Source: Sphaerolaimus hirsutus
Taxonomy: Eukaryota > Nematoda > Chromadorea > Monhysterida > Sphaerolaimidae
Direction: 5' to 3'
DNA length: 64,000 nt
Assembly (NCBI GenBank): GCA_964036195.1
Contig: OZ038450.1
Location: forward strand, 31,188,794-31,252,793
The notes beneath the pieces were generated by a model, which searched no databases, was not told where the DNA came from, and saw only the letters and a program-made list of their open reading frames with translations. Below are positions 10,445-22,242 of the stretch, in pieces. Both the position numbers and the translations under genes were made by a program. Numbering within the stretch: the stretch's first letter is position 1; the number at the start of each line of letters is the position of its first letter.

Positions 10445-10845
10445 ATCTGTTGAAGGTTTCAAGAAGGATGGGCATAGGAAACAAGGTTCTTAACGCACTT
10501 GTCTCTACTTTCATTCCATCCATTCAACAATTTCTGCAAGCACACCATTAGGCTCCGTTTACACAGATTTTTTGACCACTCGATTTATGCTCTGATAAAT
10601 GCAACAGATGCGCTTTTACATCAATACACTTGAACTCGACCCTATAGTGTCCATGGCGCGTGGTACAAAGTGCTTGGCACTATGGCACTTGGTGCTAATG
10701 TCAAAGGAAAAATCATCATAATTTTGTTTTGTTTTTTGGTGTCATTTTGCCAAAGTCCTGATCCTATTTTACTACCAGACTACAAAAAAAAACAGAAATA
10801 ATGAACAACATATATTTAACAATTCCAGGCCAAAAACCTCGTGAG
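10445..10845. other. Intergenic, nothing recognised
   Basis: No exon, RNA gene or clear element end was seen. Confidence 0.4.
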
Positions 10846-10980
10846 TAGTGATGGACAAAGCGCCAAAGGGCGCCCAGGCGCCAATGGTGCCACGGCGCCA
10901 TCTGAAAAATGGCGCCAGGCGCCAAAGGGCGCCAGAAACAATGGCGCCGTGCGCCGAAATGGCGCCAAGGATAAAAGTCA
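10846..10980 (+). mobile_element. F3 fragment
   Basis: Starts TAGTGATGGACAAAGCGCC and stops without the CATCACTA end. The same fragment appears inverted at 13872-13984. Confidence 0.6.
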
Positions 10981-11065
10981 TTTATTAATTGTGTATATCG
11001 TAACAGAAGCACTTATAGAACAGCACACAGTGTCGATACATTTTCCTAGCCCCAAAGTCCATCAA

Positions 11066-12941
11066 AACTAACAAGGTTGCTTGATCTGCCTCTTAAAAAT
11101 GAACTTTGAGATGAACTTTTCATGCGAAATACGTCTCCTCCCCCCAAATCCCCCAGTTACATACCTGTCTATCCCAGAGACAGCTCAGCTATTTATCTAT
11201 CTATACTGGAGGTTTATTTGATTGGTTAAGTGATGTTCCCTTTTTCTGCTATTTTGACCTTGAAAAAGCCTACCTAAATGTATTGAAGACTCTAATACCA
11301 TGAGTCAAATTACCCCATTTGAAAAACACACCTTTCATTGAACATAGCATTTGAGGCGTCAAAAGGTGATATTTCCTAATTTTCAAAAAATGGATTGAGC
11401 GTGGAAACGGTGACTAGAACTGGTACCACACATTTTTTTACCCTCTTTAATTTCTTTCCAACCACATTTGCCCCCTTTTTAAGGTGTCACATTTGAGACA
11501 AGTAGGAACAATATTTGAAAAATCCGAGAAAAAGTCTATAACCCCATGCAGCATCCAGTAAAAAGTCAATTAGGTTACTCTTTTTTGAAGACTATAATTA
11601 CAACATAAAGTAAACTAACCAAAACAATGGCGCCGGGCGCCAAAATAGCGCCAGCGAAAAATGGCGCCAAGCGCCAAGGGCGCCACAGAAAAATTGGCGC
11701 CAGGCGCCAAGGTGCGCCATGGCGCCATTCGGAAAGTGGGCGCCAGGCGCCAGGGGCGCCACGGATAGAGGGCGCCAAGCGCCAAGGGCGCCATGGCGCC
11801 ATTAGGAAAAAAGGGCGCCAGGCGCCAAGGGCGCCAGGAAAAATAAGTGCCTACAACACCCTGCTTGTGCTAAAAATGTTGCTACAGCACCGTGGTACAC
11901 GCATTCACGTCTTAATTCGCGTTCTTCAGGATGTAATGAACAAAAACACATCTGGCAACAAAATTTTTTTCAATAAAATCCACATGACGAATTCAAACAC
12001 AATGGAAATTGTCATTTGATAACAATCCATTCACTTCAAATAGGCTTTTCCAATCAATATTTCCCTGAAATGGACAAAAACGGAATTGCAACGATTTGAA
12101 TCCTTTTTTTATAATTTTGCAAGTTCGACGGTCCATCACTCTTGTCGTCTGATCCGTCAGACACATCTTATGAAACGTTGGACAAAAGATTTCCACCGAC
12201 TCACACCACTTCGTCCGTTTTTTCTGACGAATTTAGATCATCCACAGATGCATTTTTCATTATTTTTTTCATCTCCACAGCACTCACCTTGAATCCCTGC
12301 TGGCGCCTTTTTGGCGCCCTTTCAAAGCAGGGCGCCAGGCGCCAAGGGCGCCACGGAAAAAGGGCGCCAAGCGCCAAGGGCGTCCATGGCGCCTTTCAGA
12401 ATGTGGGCGCCAGGCGCAAGGGCGCCACAGAAAAAGGGCGCCAAGCGCCAATGGCGCCATGGCGCGGCGCCCTTTGCCGCCCTCAAATGGCGCCTGCGCC
12501 ATGGCGCCATTCCATCACTACTCAAATGTGACACTTTAAAAAGGGGGCAAATGTGGTTGGAAAGAAATTAAAGAGGGTAAAAAATGTGTACCAGTTCTAG
12601 TCACCGTTTCCACGCTCAATCCATTTTTTGAAAATTAGGAAATATCACCTTTTGATGCCTCAAATGCTATGTTCAATGAAAGGTGTTTTTCAAATGGGGT
12701 AATTTGACTCATGGTATTAGAGTCTTCAATACATTTAGGTAGGCTTTTTCAAGGTCAAAATAGCAGAAAAAGGGAACATCACTTAACCAATTAAATAAAC
12801 CTCCAGTATAGATAGATAAATAGCTGAGCTGTCTCTGGGATAGACAGGTATGTAACTGGGGGATTTGGGGGAAGACGTATTTCGCATGAAAAGTTCATCT
12901 CAAAGTTCATTTAAGAGGCAGATCAAGCAACCTTGTTAGTT
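11066..12941. mobile_element. Large foldback with 420-430 bp arms
   Basis: Arm 11066-11497 is repeated inverted at 12521-12941 with few differences. Outer termini are AACTAACAAGGTTGCTTG and complement. The 1 kb between the arms is largely an F3 element. No target duplication was resolved, so this could also be an inverted segmental duplication. Confidence 0.75.
11620..12520 (+). mobile_element. F3 element inside the foldback, left terminus missing
   Basis: Direct copy of the 9485-10347 element, including its core (11860-12300), ending GGCGCCATTCCATCACTA at 12520. The left TAGTGATGG end is absent. Confidence 0.75.
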
Positions 12942-13049
12942 AAGTATATGTAAAAGTGAGTACAGGTACGTTCTTCAGGTATATGTGAACATATTTACTC
13001 ATTAAACTCAATAAACTTGAGTATACATATTTTTTGAGAAAACATAAAT

Positions 13050-13152
13050 ACCGTATTTCCTCGAAATACCCCCCCCCCCTCGTTTAACCCCCCCTCAAAA
13101 TTCTCACTCTGAAACAATAAACCCCCCGGGGGTATTTCGAGGAAATACGGTA
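13050..13152. mobile_element. Minimal F2 MITE
   Basis: 103-bp element, ACCGTATTTCCTCGAAATAC to CGAGGAAATACGGTA, one of the shortest complete copies. TA lies at both borders. Confidence 0.8.
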
Positions 13153-13860
13153 TGTTTTAGCAACTTTGAAAAAAAGTTGTACTGTAAAATGGGTGAAAAT
13201 GAAAATTCAGTAAATTCTGAGGGTTCAGAGGGTGATGTCATTGTTTGGGAAGTTCTGCAACCAGAAAAACCAAGCAAAGCACCATTACCATCATCACCTT
13301 CTGGGTCCTTCACAATTGGCAGTTCATGATATTTTTATGAAAGTTGGCTGAAATCAATGCCCAACATTTTGCACTGAATATACTCTGTATAAGTGCTGCT
13401 AGGCTGAGCAGCTTTTCAGTCAGACTTCAGTTGTGACAAATAGGAGTTTGAATGTGAGTGATAAGACTTTTTTGGCATGAGATGTTTTTGAAGAGTGTTG
13501 AAGTAACATTTGTGACTTTTGATAGTTTCAATTGACTCTATTTGAAAATTATATTGTTGTTTCTGTTGTTTGTAATTTCAAATAAAACTGTTTAAGCAAC
13601 ACATAAGAGCTTATTGTATACACATTTACCCTGTGTTGTCCAAACACCTTCAAATATCAAATAAAACGAAAATTCCAGCAGGGAGATTTTTTGGGATTTT
13701 TTTTCAAACATGGGAGATTTTCTCAGAGATTTAATTATATTTTCCAAATGACATGAGAGATTTTATTATATTTTATTTTTAGAGAGATTTTCTGAGATTA
13801 TATTTAATTATATTTTCTCAAACTCTACCATCTTTTGGAACGCTAGTTGCGATATACACC
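13153..13860. other. Intergenic, AT-rich
   Basis: No exon recognised. GAGATTTTATTATATTTT stutters lie at 13680-13830. Confidence 0.4.
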
Positions 13861-13871
13861 CTGAAAAAAAG

Positions 13872-13984
13872 ACTTTTATCCTTGGCGCCATAGTTTCTAG
13901 CGCCCTTTGGCGCCTGGCGCCATTTTTTCAGATGGCGCCATTGGCGCCTGGCGCCATTTTTACTGGCACTTTTCCATCACTAAT
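13872..13984 (-). mobile_element. F3 fragment, reverse
   Basis: Inverted copy of 10846-10980, ending TTTTCCATCACTA. Confidence 0.6.
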
Positions 13985-14177
13985 ATGTATACCTTTTAGT
14001 GTATGTAGGGTACTCTTCTAATGGCTCGCGACCAACTTGAGGTTAACAATCAAATTTAACAACTAAATATGCTGGGTACTTCTGAGTATTTCAGTGAAAA
14101 GTGAGCATGTATGAATAAACAATTCATACATATTTTCTGTGTCATAAAATGTGTAATTTTTTCAGAAGGCAAGCATA

Positions 14178-15358
14178 CCGTATTTCCTCGAAATACCCCC
14201 ATCTCGAACCCCCCCCCCCCTCAAAATGGCCACTATGAATTTATTAGCCCCCCCCCCCATCGAAATACCCCCCAAATTGAGTGTACAGAGAACGTACATG
14301 ACAAAACTGTGGTTTGTGATTTGGGCAATGCAATTGCAAAGCACACATTAAAAACAATGAATTGTTATGTTAGAACAGTCTTTATGCCATCTACATACTT
14401 ATATAAGTCAACAGACTCTTATAAATAGCGGTTATTGTTGCATTTTTCTATGTCTGCGTTAGGGTGTCAAATTTCCGTTTCCGTTTTTTGTTTCCGCCTT
14501 TCTGCAGGAAAATTTTTTACTTTTATGTTTCCGTTTTTCCGGCCCATTTTTCCGTTTTCCGGCTGAAAAATTTTTACCTTTCCATTTCCATTTTACCACG
14601 CCATTTTCCCATTTTCTGGCTCAATTTTCAGTTTTCTGACATTTTTCCATTGTTTTTCCAATCTGTATTTATCTTTTTCCACTATGGTGTTTTTAACTAC
14701 AAGGTTCTTCTGTCATTCAAAATTTTTATCTGTATCCAAATCTGTAAAAAACACAAAGTAATTTTGGACACATTCTTTGCTGTCCGCTAAGTATAGTTTT
14801 TTACTGTTCAGTTACATCAAAGTTCACTTTTGCTAAATTCTTATTGTTGTTGTAGTGTATTTTTGCTACCTTTTGATGATTTTTTGTTGGTTCAGTTAAG
14901 CTTGAACTACAAGTGAAGTTACTGGCATGATCCATAGTTGCAGAATGTACAGCTACCACAATCAAAGCCAAACAGGCAAACCTGCATGCAGGTTTTCCCT
15001 CTGCAAATTTGTCTATTACTGTGCAAATTTCACTTTCCATTTTCAATTTTCCGGCATTTCATTTTTCCGTTTTCTGTTTTCCGGATGACAATACTTTTTA
15101 CCTTTCCGTTTTCCGTTTTCCGTAAAGTGAAAAAAATTTACCTTTCCGTTTTCCGTTTTCCATAAAAAAATTTTTTTGTCACCCTAGTCTGCGTACATTA
15201 CAGACAACAATTTAGTACTGGAATTTCAAAAAATTTCGGGCGAAATAATAAGCCACCCTCACTAAATACCCCCCCCCCTCCTCGTTTAACGGCCCCCCCC
15301 CCTCAAAATTCTCACTCTCAAACAATCACCCCCGGGGGGGGGGGGGGGTATTTCGGGG
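14178..15358. mobile_element. F2 MITE interrupted by F5
   Basis: Left end ACCGTATTTCCTCGAAATAC with C tracts; the right part at 15240-15358 carries G and C tracts. The family core (ACATTAAAAACAATG, TCTTATAAATAGCGG) is split by the F5 insertion. Confidence 0.75.
14460..15186 (+). mobile_element. F5 hAT-type element
   Basis: 727 bp, ends TAGGGTGTCAAATTTCCG and TTTTTGTCACCCTA, perfect 8-bp duplication GTCTGCGT (14452-14459 and 15187-15194). Composed of CCGTTTTCCG stutters around an AT-rich core. Confidence 0.88.
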
Positions 15359-15359
15359 T

Positions 15360-15825
15360 CATTCACTCAAAAATACTTGAAAAAATACTTTTACACAAAT
15401 TTACCCAAGTACTGTATTAAAAAAAAGTATTTTACGCAGGTATTTTTGAGCATGGGTAAAAATGATAGTATTTACCAATATGCGAACTTTTGCAGAGGTT
15501 CAGTACCACAATTGCGAAAGCGTATTTACTCTTACCCGAAATACCCGGGTAAATGGGTATTTATACTTACGCTTATGCTTACACTTTCAAAAAATACCCT
15601 TACGCTTTATTACGCTTTCCCAGCTGAAATACCCGGGCACAGAAAGCGTAAATTTTAAAGCCGATGCTCCCGTTGACGAAGCATTCAACATGCAGTTTTG
15701 CACTGAAAATAGAGATACATGCATGAAATGTGTCAATACATAAAAGTGTATTCAATAGGTACTTGATCGTGTGATATTTTGGGGCTGGTGAAATGGATTC
15801 GATGACAATTTCCGTACACACATAC
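15360..15825. mobile_element. F7-like fragments
   Basis: Contains CAATTGCGAAAGCGTATTTA and repeated ACCCGGGTA motifs typical of F7, but no matching far end or duplication was found. Confidence 0.4.
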
Positions 15826-16085
15826 TTGACAAAGACACCAAATGTCAATTGGTTCCAATCTCAAATCAAAACTTCCTGACAAGCCTATAAAGGGCGTTCA
15901 AATGCAGAAGTTTTGATCATGTTACAAATGAGCTGCAGCGCTTAAAAAAATATTGTGGTATAATATGTGCCATGTCAAAAGCTGGCATGATCTATATGTG
16001 TATACCAAAATGCATATTGCTACTTGTGAGCAATCTTTGAATTGGGATCAGGACCAGTTGACATTTGGTGTCATTGTCAATTAGT
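15826..16085. mobile_element. F10 foldback
   Basis: Inverted ends TTGACAAAGACACCAAATGT and ACATTTGGTGTCATTGTCAA about 250 bp apart. Second copy at 42243-42478. Confidence 0.65.
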
Positions 16086-16433
16086 GTTTCTAGCAGAGTT
16101 GTTCAAATACTGGTATTTTTGGAAAACGTAAACGTAAACGTAAATACCTTTTCAAATTTTGAAGTATAAATACTAAAACGTAAGGTATTTTTAAAATACC
16201 TGGGAATACGTAAAATAAAACGTAAACGTAAAATTTTTTATCAAGTGCAACCATTATCAGAAAATTTAAAAACCACGTTTTTACAACATTATGTGTTCCT
16301 ATGATCTTCATTGACATTGATATTACCTATATTTTATACAGAATGATGGGATCAGGGTATTGAGTTGGACATTGGTTGGACGGTTGACATTAGGCGTCGT
16401 TATCAACTAGTGGGTGTAGGGTTATATTGTGTC

Positions 16434-17652
16434 AATTCCTTAAGTGGAGAACTAAAAAAGAACAATTTTTAAGTGAGAGGTAATGGCTAGTGATGTAAAG
16501 GCACCGGGGCACCGGTGCCCCGGTGCTGGGCACCGAAGGGCACCAGCAACGGTGCTGGTGCGGTGCCATTGCAATCTTCAGGGGTGCCATGCCGGTGCCG
16601 ATGCCATTTTTTTCAGAATAGCACCGGTGCCGGTGCGGTGCGGTGCCATTTTTTTGCCGGTGCCAAAGGTGCTAGCACCAGCGCCAAAGTAAAAGGCACC
16701 GGGAAAGGCACCGGCCAAGGCTTCATGTGCTGTGCTATTTTGTCCATAGTATGTGCTTATTCATATTTCAAAAAACAGCGATATATTTACCCAACCGTTT
16801 TTGCCTATTTTGTAAACCTCCCATCAAATAAATATACCTACTGTGAAATCCATTTTACCCGATACATGATCTGATGAGCGAATCTAAAATTTTGTTGTAT
16901 TTTGAATCATTTTTATATTTTATATTTGTCTTACTTTTTTGTTCAAAATTTGTTGTCAGTTTATGACTGAGATAGTTCCATTCTCTGTACAGCAATGACT
17001 CCGATCAGAAGACAATAGTGGCGATGGACATTGTAGTGAATTAAATATTTTTTCTTTCATTTGTAATCATTGTAATTGCTTCATAAAAGTGATTGCCACG
17101 TCATTCTGATCATTTTAAGTGCTCAACAATCAAAATCGGTTGAAAATTCATGGAAATATGCACTTCCAAAGGTGAGACCACTGAGAAACTGCCCGATATT
17201 TACTTCAGAAATTCCAGCCCGGTGCGGTGCCTTTCGGTGCTAGCACCGGCAACCCGCCAGTGCCCTTCGGTGCCGGTGCCATTTTTTCCAAAAGGCACCG
17301 GTGCCGGTGCGGTGCGGTGCCATTTTCTGGGCGGTGCCCCAGGGTGCCAGGTGCCCTTTTCATGCGTTGGCAAAGGTGCCGGTGCGGTGCGGTGCCATTT
17401 TTCCCGGTGCCTTTAACATCACTAGTAATGGCAGGTGAAAAGTAAAAGAACAGTAAATTTATAAGTGGCAAGTGGAATGGCAAGTGAAATGCCAAGTTAA
17501 ACGACAAATGGCAGGTCACAAGAAAATACTAAAAAAAATTTTGTTATCCTTTACTTGCATTTCACTTCTCACAAATAAATTTACTTCTCTCTCAACTTTT
17601 GACTTCTCACTGATAAATCGTTTTAGTTCTCCACTTGCGGAATTGGCACCCT
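16434..17652 (-). mobile_element. F1b-like foldback, interrupted by F3
   Basis: Inverted ends GTCAATTCCTTAAGTGGAG and CTCCACTTGCGGAATTGGCAC with TTTACTTCTC/GAAGTAAA type inner arms. Related to the F1b copy at 54481-54714. No clean target duplication. Confidence 0.55.
16488..17424 (+). mobile_element. F3 variant (GGCACC/GGTGCC repeats)
   Basis: 937 bp, ends TAGTGATGTAAAGGCACC and GGTGCCTTTAACATCACTA, perfect 8-bp duplication GTAATGGC (16480-16487 and 17425-17432). The terminal motif is GGCACCGG rather than GGCGCC. An inverted relative is at 34589-35462. Confidence 0.88.
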
Positions 17653-18093
17653 TTTAACATTTAAGCATGTTGAACTAACCATATAACACTACATTTGTCA
17701 AATAATCAGGTTCCGTTCACATATTTTTACGTTTTCTCTGGTACCCGGGTAATTGTGCCAGGAAAACGTAACAAAACGTAACGGTATTTTTGGAAAGCGT
17801 AAACGTAAACGTAAGTATAAATATCCGAATAACCGGGTATTTCGGGTAAACGTAAATACGTTTTCGCAACTCTGGTTTCTAGGGCCAAAATCAACACAAA
17901 CGTCAGTACAAAGTTTGGAGTCTCGAGTTTGGAGTTTAGTTTAGAGTCTAAAATCTCGGAGTGAATTTATACTTTGTTCTTGGGTGTGGCGCGTGGGCGT
18001 TGTCCAATTGTGTTTAAGAGTTCTTTTGACAATCCATTGTTCAAATGTAATTTGCAAAAAAACATTCAAAATTTTGCTCAAATTATAGCTAGG

Positions 18094-18527
18094 TACCGTA
18101 AATCCTCGAATAAGTCCCCGGGGGAGTTATTTTTTCCTCAGAATTTTTTGAGGGGGGACTTATTCGAGGGGGAGGGAGTTTTTCGAGGGCGGGAGTTATT
18201 GTTTCGTCGGAATTTTGAGTAAAAAGCATGATCAATATATCATCCGAATGGGGTTAAGTAAGTTGCATAAAGGTCTAAGCCAGTATAGAAATCCCATAAT
18301 TCATGGAATGAAATCAATGTTAGTGTGCATCAAATGCAAAATAATGCATACTTTTAATGAACGTATACATAAATACGTTTTTTTACACGTGGACTTCTTT
18401 CCCACCCATAAAATAGGGGGGAGTTATTCGAGGGGGGAGTAATTTTTTCCTCAGCCTGCTTAGAGGGGGGAGTTATTCGAGGGCGGGAGTTTTTCGAGGG
18501 GGGGGACTTATTCGAGGATTTACGGTA
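18094..18527. mobile_element. F2b MITE (CCGTAAATCCTCG ends)
   Basis: TACCGTAAATCCTCGAATAA to CGAGGATTTACGGTA, about 434 bp. Same architecture as F2 with TTATTCGAGG instead of TATTTCGAGG. Confidence 0.75.
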
Positions 18528-18615
18528 GTCATCTTTCATGCTTCAAAATTCAATGAAAAATACTTTAACGACTTTAGCAACCACGCAAAAATCCTATAAA
18601 TGTCCCTAAAATACA

Positions 18616-18841
18616 TACTATATTTCCTCGAAATACCCCCCCCCCCTCGAAATACCCCCCTCAAAATGGGCACTATGAATTTACTGGGTTACGTTATAAC
18701 ATCGTTTATGCCATCTACATCCTTATATAAGGCTGTAAAAACTTATAAATGGTGGTTATTGTTGCTTTTTTCACGTTTTCCTCTCAAAATTGGCACTTTG
18801 AACAAATAAACCCCCCGGGGGGTAATTCGAGGAAATACGGT
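18616..18841. mobile_element. F2 MITE
   Basis: TATTTCCTCGAAATACCCCC to CGAGGAAATACGGTA with the short core (ACATCGTTTATGCCATCTAC, TGTAAAAACTTATAAATGG). Confidence 0.75.
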
Positions 18842-18890
18842 ACCTAGTCAGCAATTTTCAGCATCAGTAATCATTAATATGCATCAGTAA

Positions 18891-19799
18891 TAGTGATGTA
18901 AAAGCGCCATGGCGCTGGCGCCTGGCGCTAGCGCCAAAGCAAAAAGCGCCATGGCGCTTTTGGCGCTTGGCACCTTTTTGCTGTGGCGCCATTGGCGCTT
19001 GGCGCTGTGCTACGGAAAAGCGCCATGGCGCTTTTGGCGCTTGGCGCTATCATGCCGTGGCGCCATTGGCGCTTGGCGCTGGCATTTTAAAAAGCGCCAA
19101 GGAGTTCAAAAAATAGATCATTATTTTATGTTAAAAGACCTTGTGTGCAAAATTATCACAAGTAAATGTGTTACTGCACATGTATTCCAGGAAGAACAAA
19201 CCCTCCACTTGCTTATTTTGCAAGTATATTCAAAAAAAATCCCCAAAAAATGGGCCTAATGGTTCCCATCCCAATTCAAATCTGCTTCAAATATTGCATT
19301 GTGTTGAAAATAAAGTTTTGTTGTTGTTGAATAAAAAGGTAAATACAATGGTAAAATGTCTGAATGCTTCAAACTGTAGAGGACCCAAAGTAAATAGATA
19401 TCCAAAAGATGTCTGGAAGAATCGCATGGTGCATTCCCAAGCACCTCCAGACAGAAAACCCTGTTTCGACCCTTTTGAACAGACAGGGGATTATTTTGGG
19501 GCGGGTGCCGCCAAGGTCTCATCAGTGCTCCGCACCCTTAGCCTACATAACCTACTTAACCTACTACAAAACCTAACCGACAGGACCTAACCAATACCTG
19601 CATTAGCATGGCTGCCTTTTGGGCAGCAAAAAATGTTTGGCGCTGGCGCTATTGGCGCTTGGCGCCAACATTCTCTGGCGCCATTGGCGCTTGGCGCCGT
19701 GTTCTAGAAAAGCGCCATGGCGCTTTTGGCGCTTGGCGCTATTTTGCTGTGGCGCCATTGGCGCTTGGCGCCAAAAGTCTGGCGCTTTTTACATCACTA
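18891..19799 (+). mobile_element. F3 hAT-type element
   Basis: 909 bp, ends TAGTGATGTAAAAGCGCC and GGCGCTTTTTACATCACTA, perfect 8-bp duplication ATCAGTAA (18883-18890 and 19800-19807). The GGCGCC-rich ends flank a 500-bp core (about 19105-19600) unrelated to the cores of other F3 copies. Confidence 0.88.
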
Positions 19800-19807
19800 A
19801 TCAGTAA

Positions 19808-20290
19808 TAAGTATCAAGATTGGAAATATGCCATTCCTCAAAATTTGGATCATCGGTTGCTGATATGTTCCCAACTCGGCGGACTTTTGTCATGCATTTT
19901 TATCTTATTTATTTTTTGTAAGCGTTTGACGAATAAAGTTACCGATCGGAATTCAGCTAAACCTTAGGCATATTTACTTATGTGCGACTGCAGAGTATCA
20001 GGTCCGCTGAATATAAATATTTACCTGGCATCTTTTTTAGAATAACATTTTCCCGGGAAACATGGTTTAAAACCACAAAACAAAATATGTCATTTATTAT
20101 CAACTTCTTTGTTGCATGAAAACTGAAGAACATGTCAACTGATGCAGACCCAAAACCATTTTATAACACCGGATGTTCATGAATAAAAACTCTATTGTTT
20201 GTCAACGCCTTGTATTGTTCATTGTTCATTGTTCAGTGCATCGTTCATTCAATTAAAAGCACGTCACGCATGTAAATATATTTAAATCAA
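19808..20290. other. Intergenic, nothing recognised
   Basis: No exon, RNA gene or element ends recognised. CATTGTTCATTGTTCAGTGC at 20218 is a short repeat only. Confidence 0.4.
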
Positions 20291-20293
20291 TAT

Positions 20294-21235
20294 GTACCAT
20301 ATTTCCTCGAATGACCCCCCCCCCCCCTCCCTGGATTGACTCCCCAGTAACGATGGCAAAAAAAGATTCGAAAATTCGAAAATATTTTCGAATTTTCGAA
20401 TTTTTTCATAATTTTCGAATTTTTATTCCACCCCTGGAAAAAACACTTAAAAATCGATTTATTTTTTAAAAAATACGAAAATTCAAAAATTCGAAAATAG
20501 TTTTCGAATTTTTCAGGGAATTCAAGGTGACAAAAAGCTATCTTAAGTTCAGCGTACTAAATAAAGCAACAATTGATATGCGGTGGGTCTGAAATTGTCT
20601 AATGTAACGAGAAAAAAGCATTTAAAAAACATTGAAATGGCATCCGCGGGGGCAGCGGCAGACTCCATCTATTTATGACATCTATTTAGGAATGCAGGGA
20701 GCCGCCCAAACAATTAGAACCGCGGCGCTTCACTTCCGCAGATAGATACTCCCGTCCATCAAAAAAATCGCTCGCGGGTCTTCCGAGGGGCAGTCGCACA
20801 AACATTTTTGGAAGGCATTCTGCCCCAGTGAAAATGGTGCTAACTGATCCACATAAATGTTTCTACCATTTGTAATGTTAAAGTGAAGTGAAATTGTCAT
20901 GTCATGCTTCACTTACAGTGAAATTACGGTTAAAAGGGGCTCAAAGCATGAAAACAGTCCAAATACTGTGTTTTAAGCTTCAAATTCAATGTTTTCCTAA
21001 AAAAATTCGAAAATTGCCAAAAAAAATTCGAAAATTCGAAAATTCGAAAATTAAATTCGAAATTCGAAAATTAATTTGGGAAAAAATTTGAAAATTCGAA
21101 AATTCATTTTAGAAAAAACACATAAAAATTTAAATACTTTTTTCTGGGAGGTTTGCCATCGTTACTCCCCAGGTCTGAGAGAGCTGGGGAAATAATAAGC
21201 CCCCCCCCCCCCGAAATACCCCCGTGTAGAATAAT
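20294..21235. mobile_element. F2 MITE interrupted by F4
   Basis: Left part TACCATATTTCCTCGAATGA, right part CTGGGGAAATAATAAGCC with C tract. The F4 insertion splits it. Confidence 0.65.
20348..21164 (+). mobile_element. F4 hAT-type element
   Basis: 817 bp, ends TAACGATGGCAAAAAAAG and GGTTTGCCATCGTTA, perfect 8-bp duplication CTCCCCAG (20340-20347 and 21165-21172). Arms are AAAATTCGAAAATTCG stutters. The core (20540-20960) is partly shared with the 33240-34144 copy. Confidence 0.88.
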
Positions 21236-21417
21236 CTACATCATGTATGCAATGTTCATGATGTATTAATTGCTGCTAATTTGCATCGCAGCATTTCATT
21301 TCATTTCATCAACAATATCACTATTGGCTGCGCGAGTCATGGATATCCGCAATAAACAAGAGAAAAAACGGTTTACCCGAGCGTACGACAAGGGACGTTT
21401 GCGAGCGGAGTATTATT

Positions 21418-21663
21418 TACCGTATTTCCTCGAAATACCCCGCACAAAATGGACACTATGAATTTGTGGTCCGGGAAATGCATAACAGACGTTCAAAACA
21501 CTTACTGTGTTACGTTAGAACATCGTTTATACCATGTACATCCTTATATAAGGCTGTAAAAACTTGTAAATGGTGGTTATTGTTGCATTTTTCACGTTTT
21601 TCTCTCAAAATTTACACTCTGAAAAAATAAACCCCCGGGGGGTAATTCGAGGAAATACGGTAT
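21418..21663. mobile_element. F2 MITE, short-core subfamily
   Basis: About 245 bp, ACCGTATTTCCTCGAAATAC to CGAGGAAATACGGTA, core TTGTGGTCCGGGAAATGCAT. Same subfamily as 49245-49512, 56476-56741 and 63170-63413. Confidence 0.85.
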
Positions 21664-21779
21664 ATTGATAATAATAATACTAAACGGCACATTACATACT
21701 AAAAACGATATACCAAGGCCTTGGATTTTAACTTCGAATGTAGAACCAGAAATAGGTAAGAGCAGCAGTTTTTAATCTG

Positions 21780-22145
21780 TGTTCTGCATTGCCCGGATTA
21801 CAAACTGCAGCTTTTATCATTTAGGTACATTCTCTTTACCAGGGATCCCTAAATCCCAGAAAAAAAATAAAATAGAGAATTGAAGAATAAAATACAAATA
21901 AAATACAATTTTTATAAAAATACAATACAATTTAGAATTTTACTAAAACCAATCCTGGTCACGAACTCAAACAAAAAATAAAAATAAAATGGAAAACTGA
22001 TGAAAAAATAAAAATAAAATGAAAAATTGAAAAATAAAATAAGAATAAAATACAATTTTAGTATAAAGAATTTTACTAAAACCAATCCTGCTAGTAGCTA
22101 TTTTGAGGGCTGTATTTAGAGGGGGGTATTTCGAGGAAATATGGC
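21780..22145. mobile_element. F2 remnant with an inserted F6-like AT block
   Basis: F2 core text (TTCTGCATTGC...TACATTCTCTTTAC) is broken at 21840 by AAAATAAAATAAAATGG stutters bounded by CCAATCCTG, then resumes and ends CGAGGAAATATGG. Confidence 0.55.
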
Positions 22146-22242
22146 ATGTATTAAAATGTTAAATATGTTCAATTTTTATATTCTGTATAACCTGTAATTG
22201 TGAAAAATCACTTGGCCCTCCCGAATAACTCCGCCTTTGGTT

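Larger units (their letters stand above)
16094..17874 (-). mobile_element. F7 hAT-type element with two nested insertions
   Basis: Reverse orientation; ends CAGAGTTGTTC and TTTTCGCAACTCTG; perfect 8-bp duplication GTTTCTAG (16086-16093 and 17875-17882). It contains an F1b-like foldback, which in turn contains an F3 element. Confidence 0.85.

Noticed and set aside
9455-12531. Ala/Gly/Arg/Trp-rich open frames
   Set aside because: They are translations of GGCGCC repeats in F3 elements, in overlapping frames on both strands.
19540-19600. TTAACC-like motifs as telomeric repeat
   Set aside because: Irregular spacing and only a few units, inside an F3 core.
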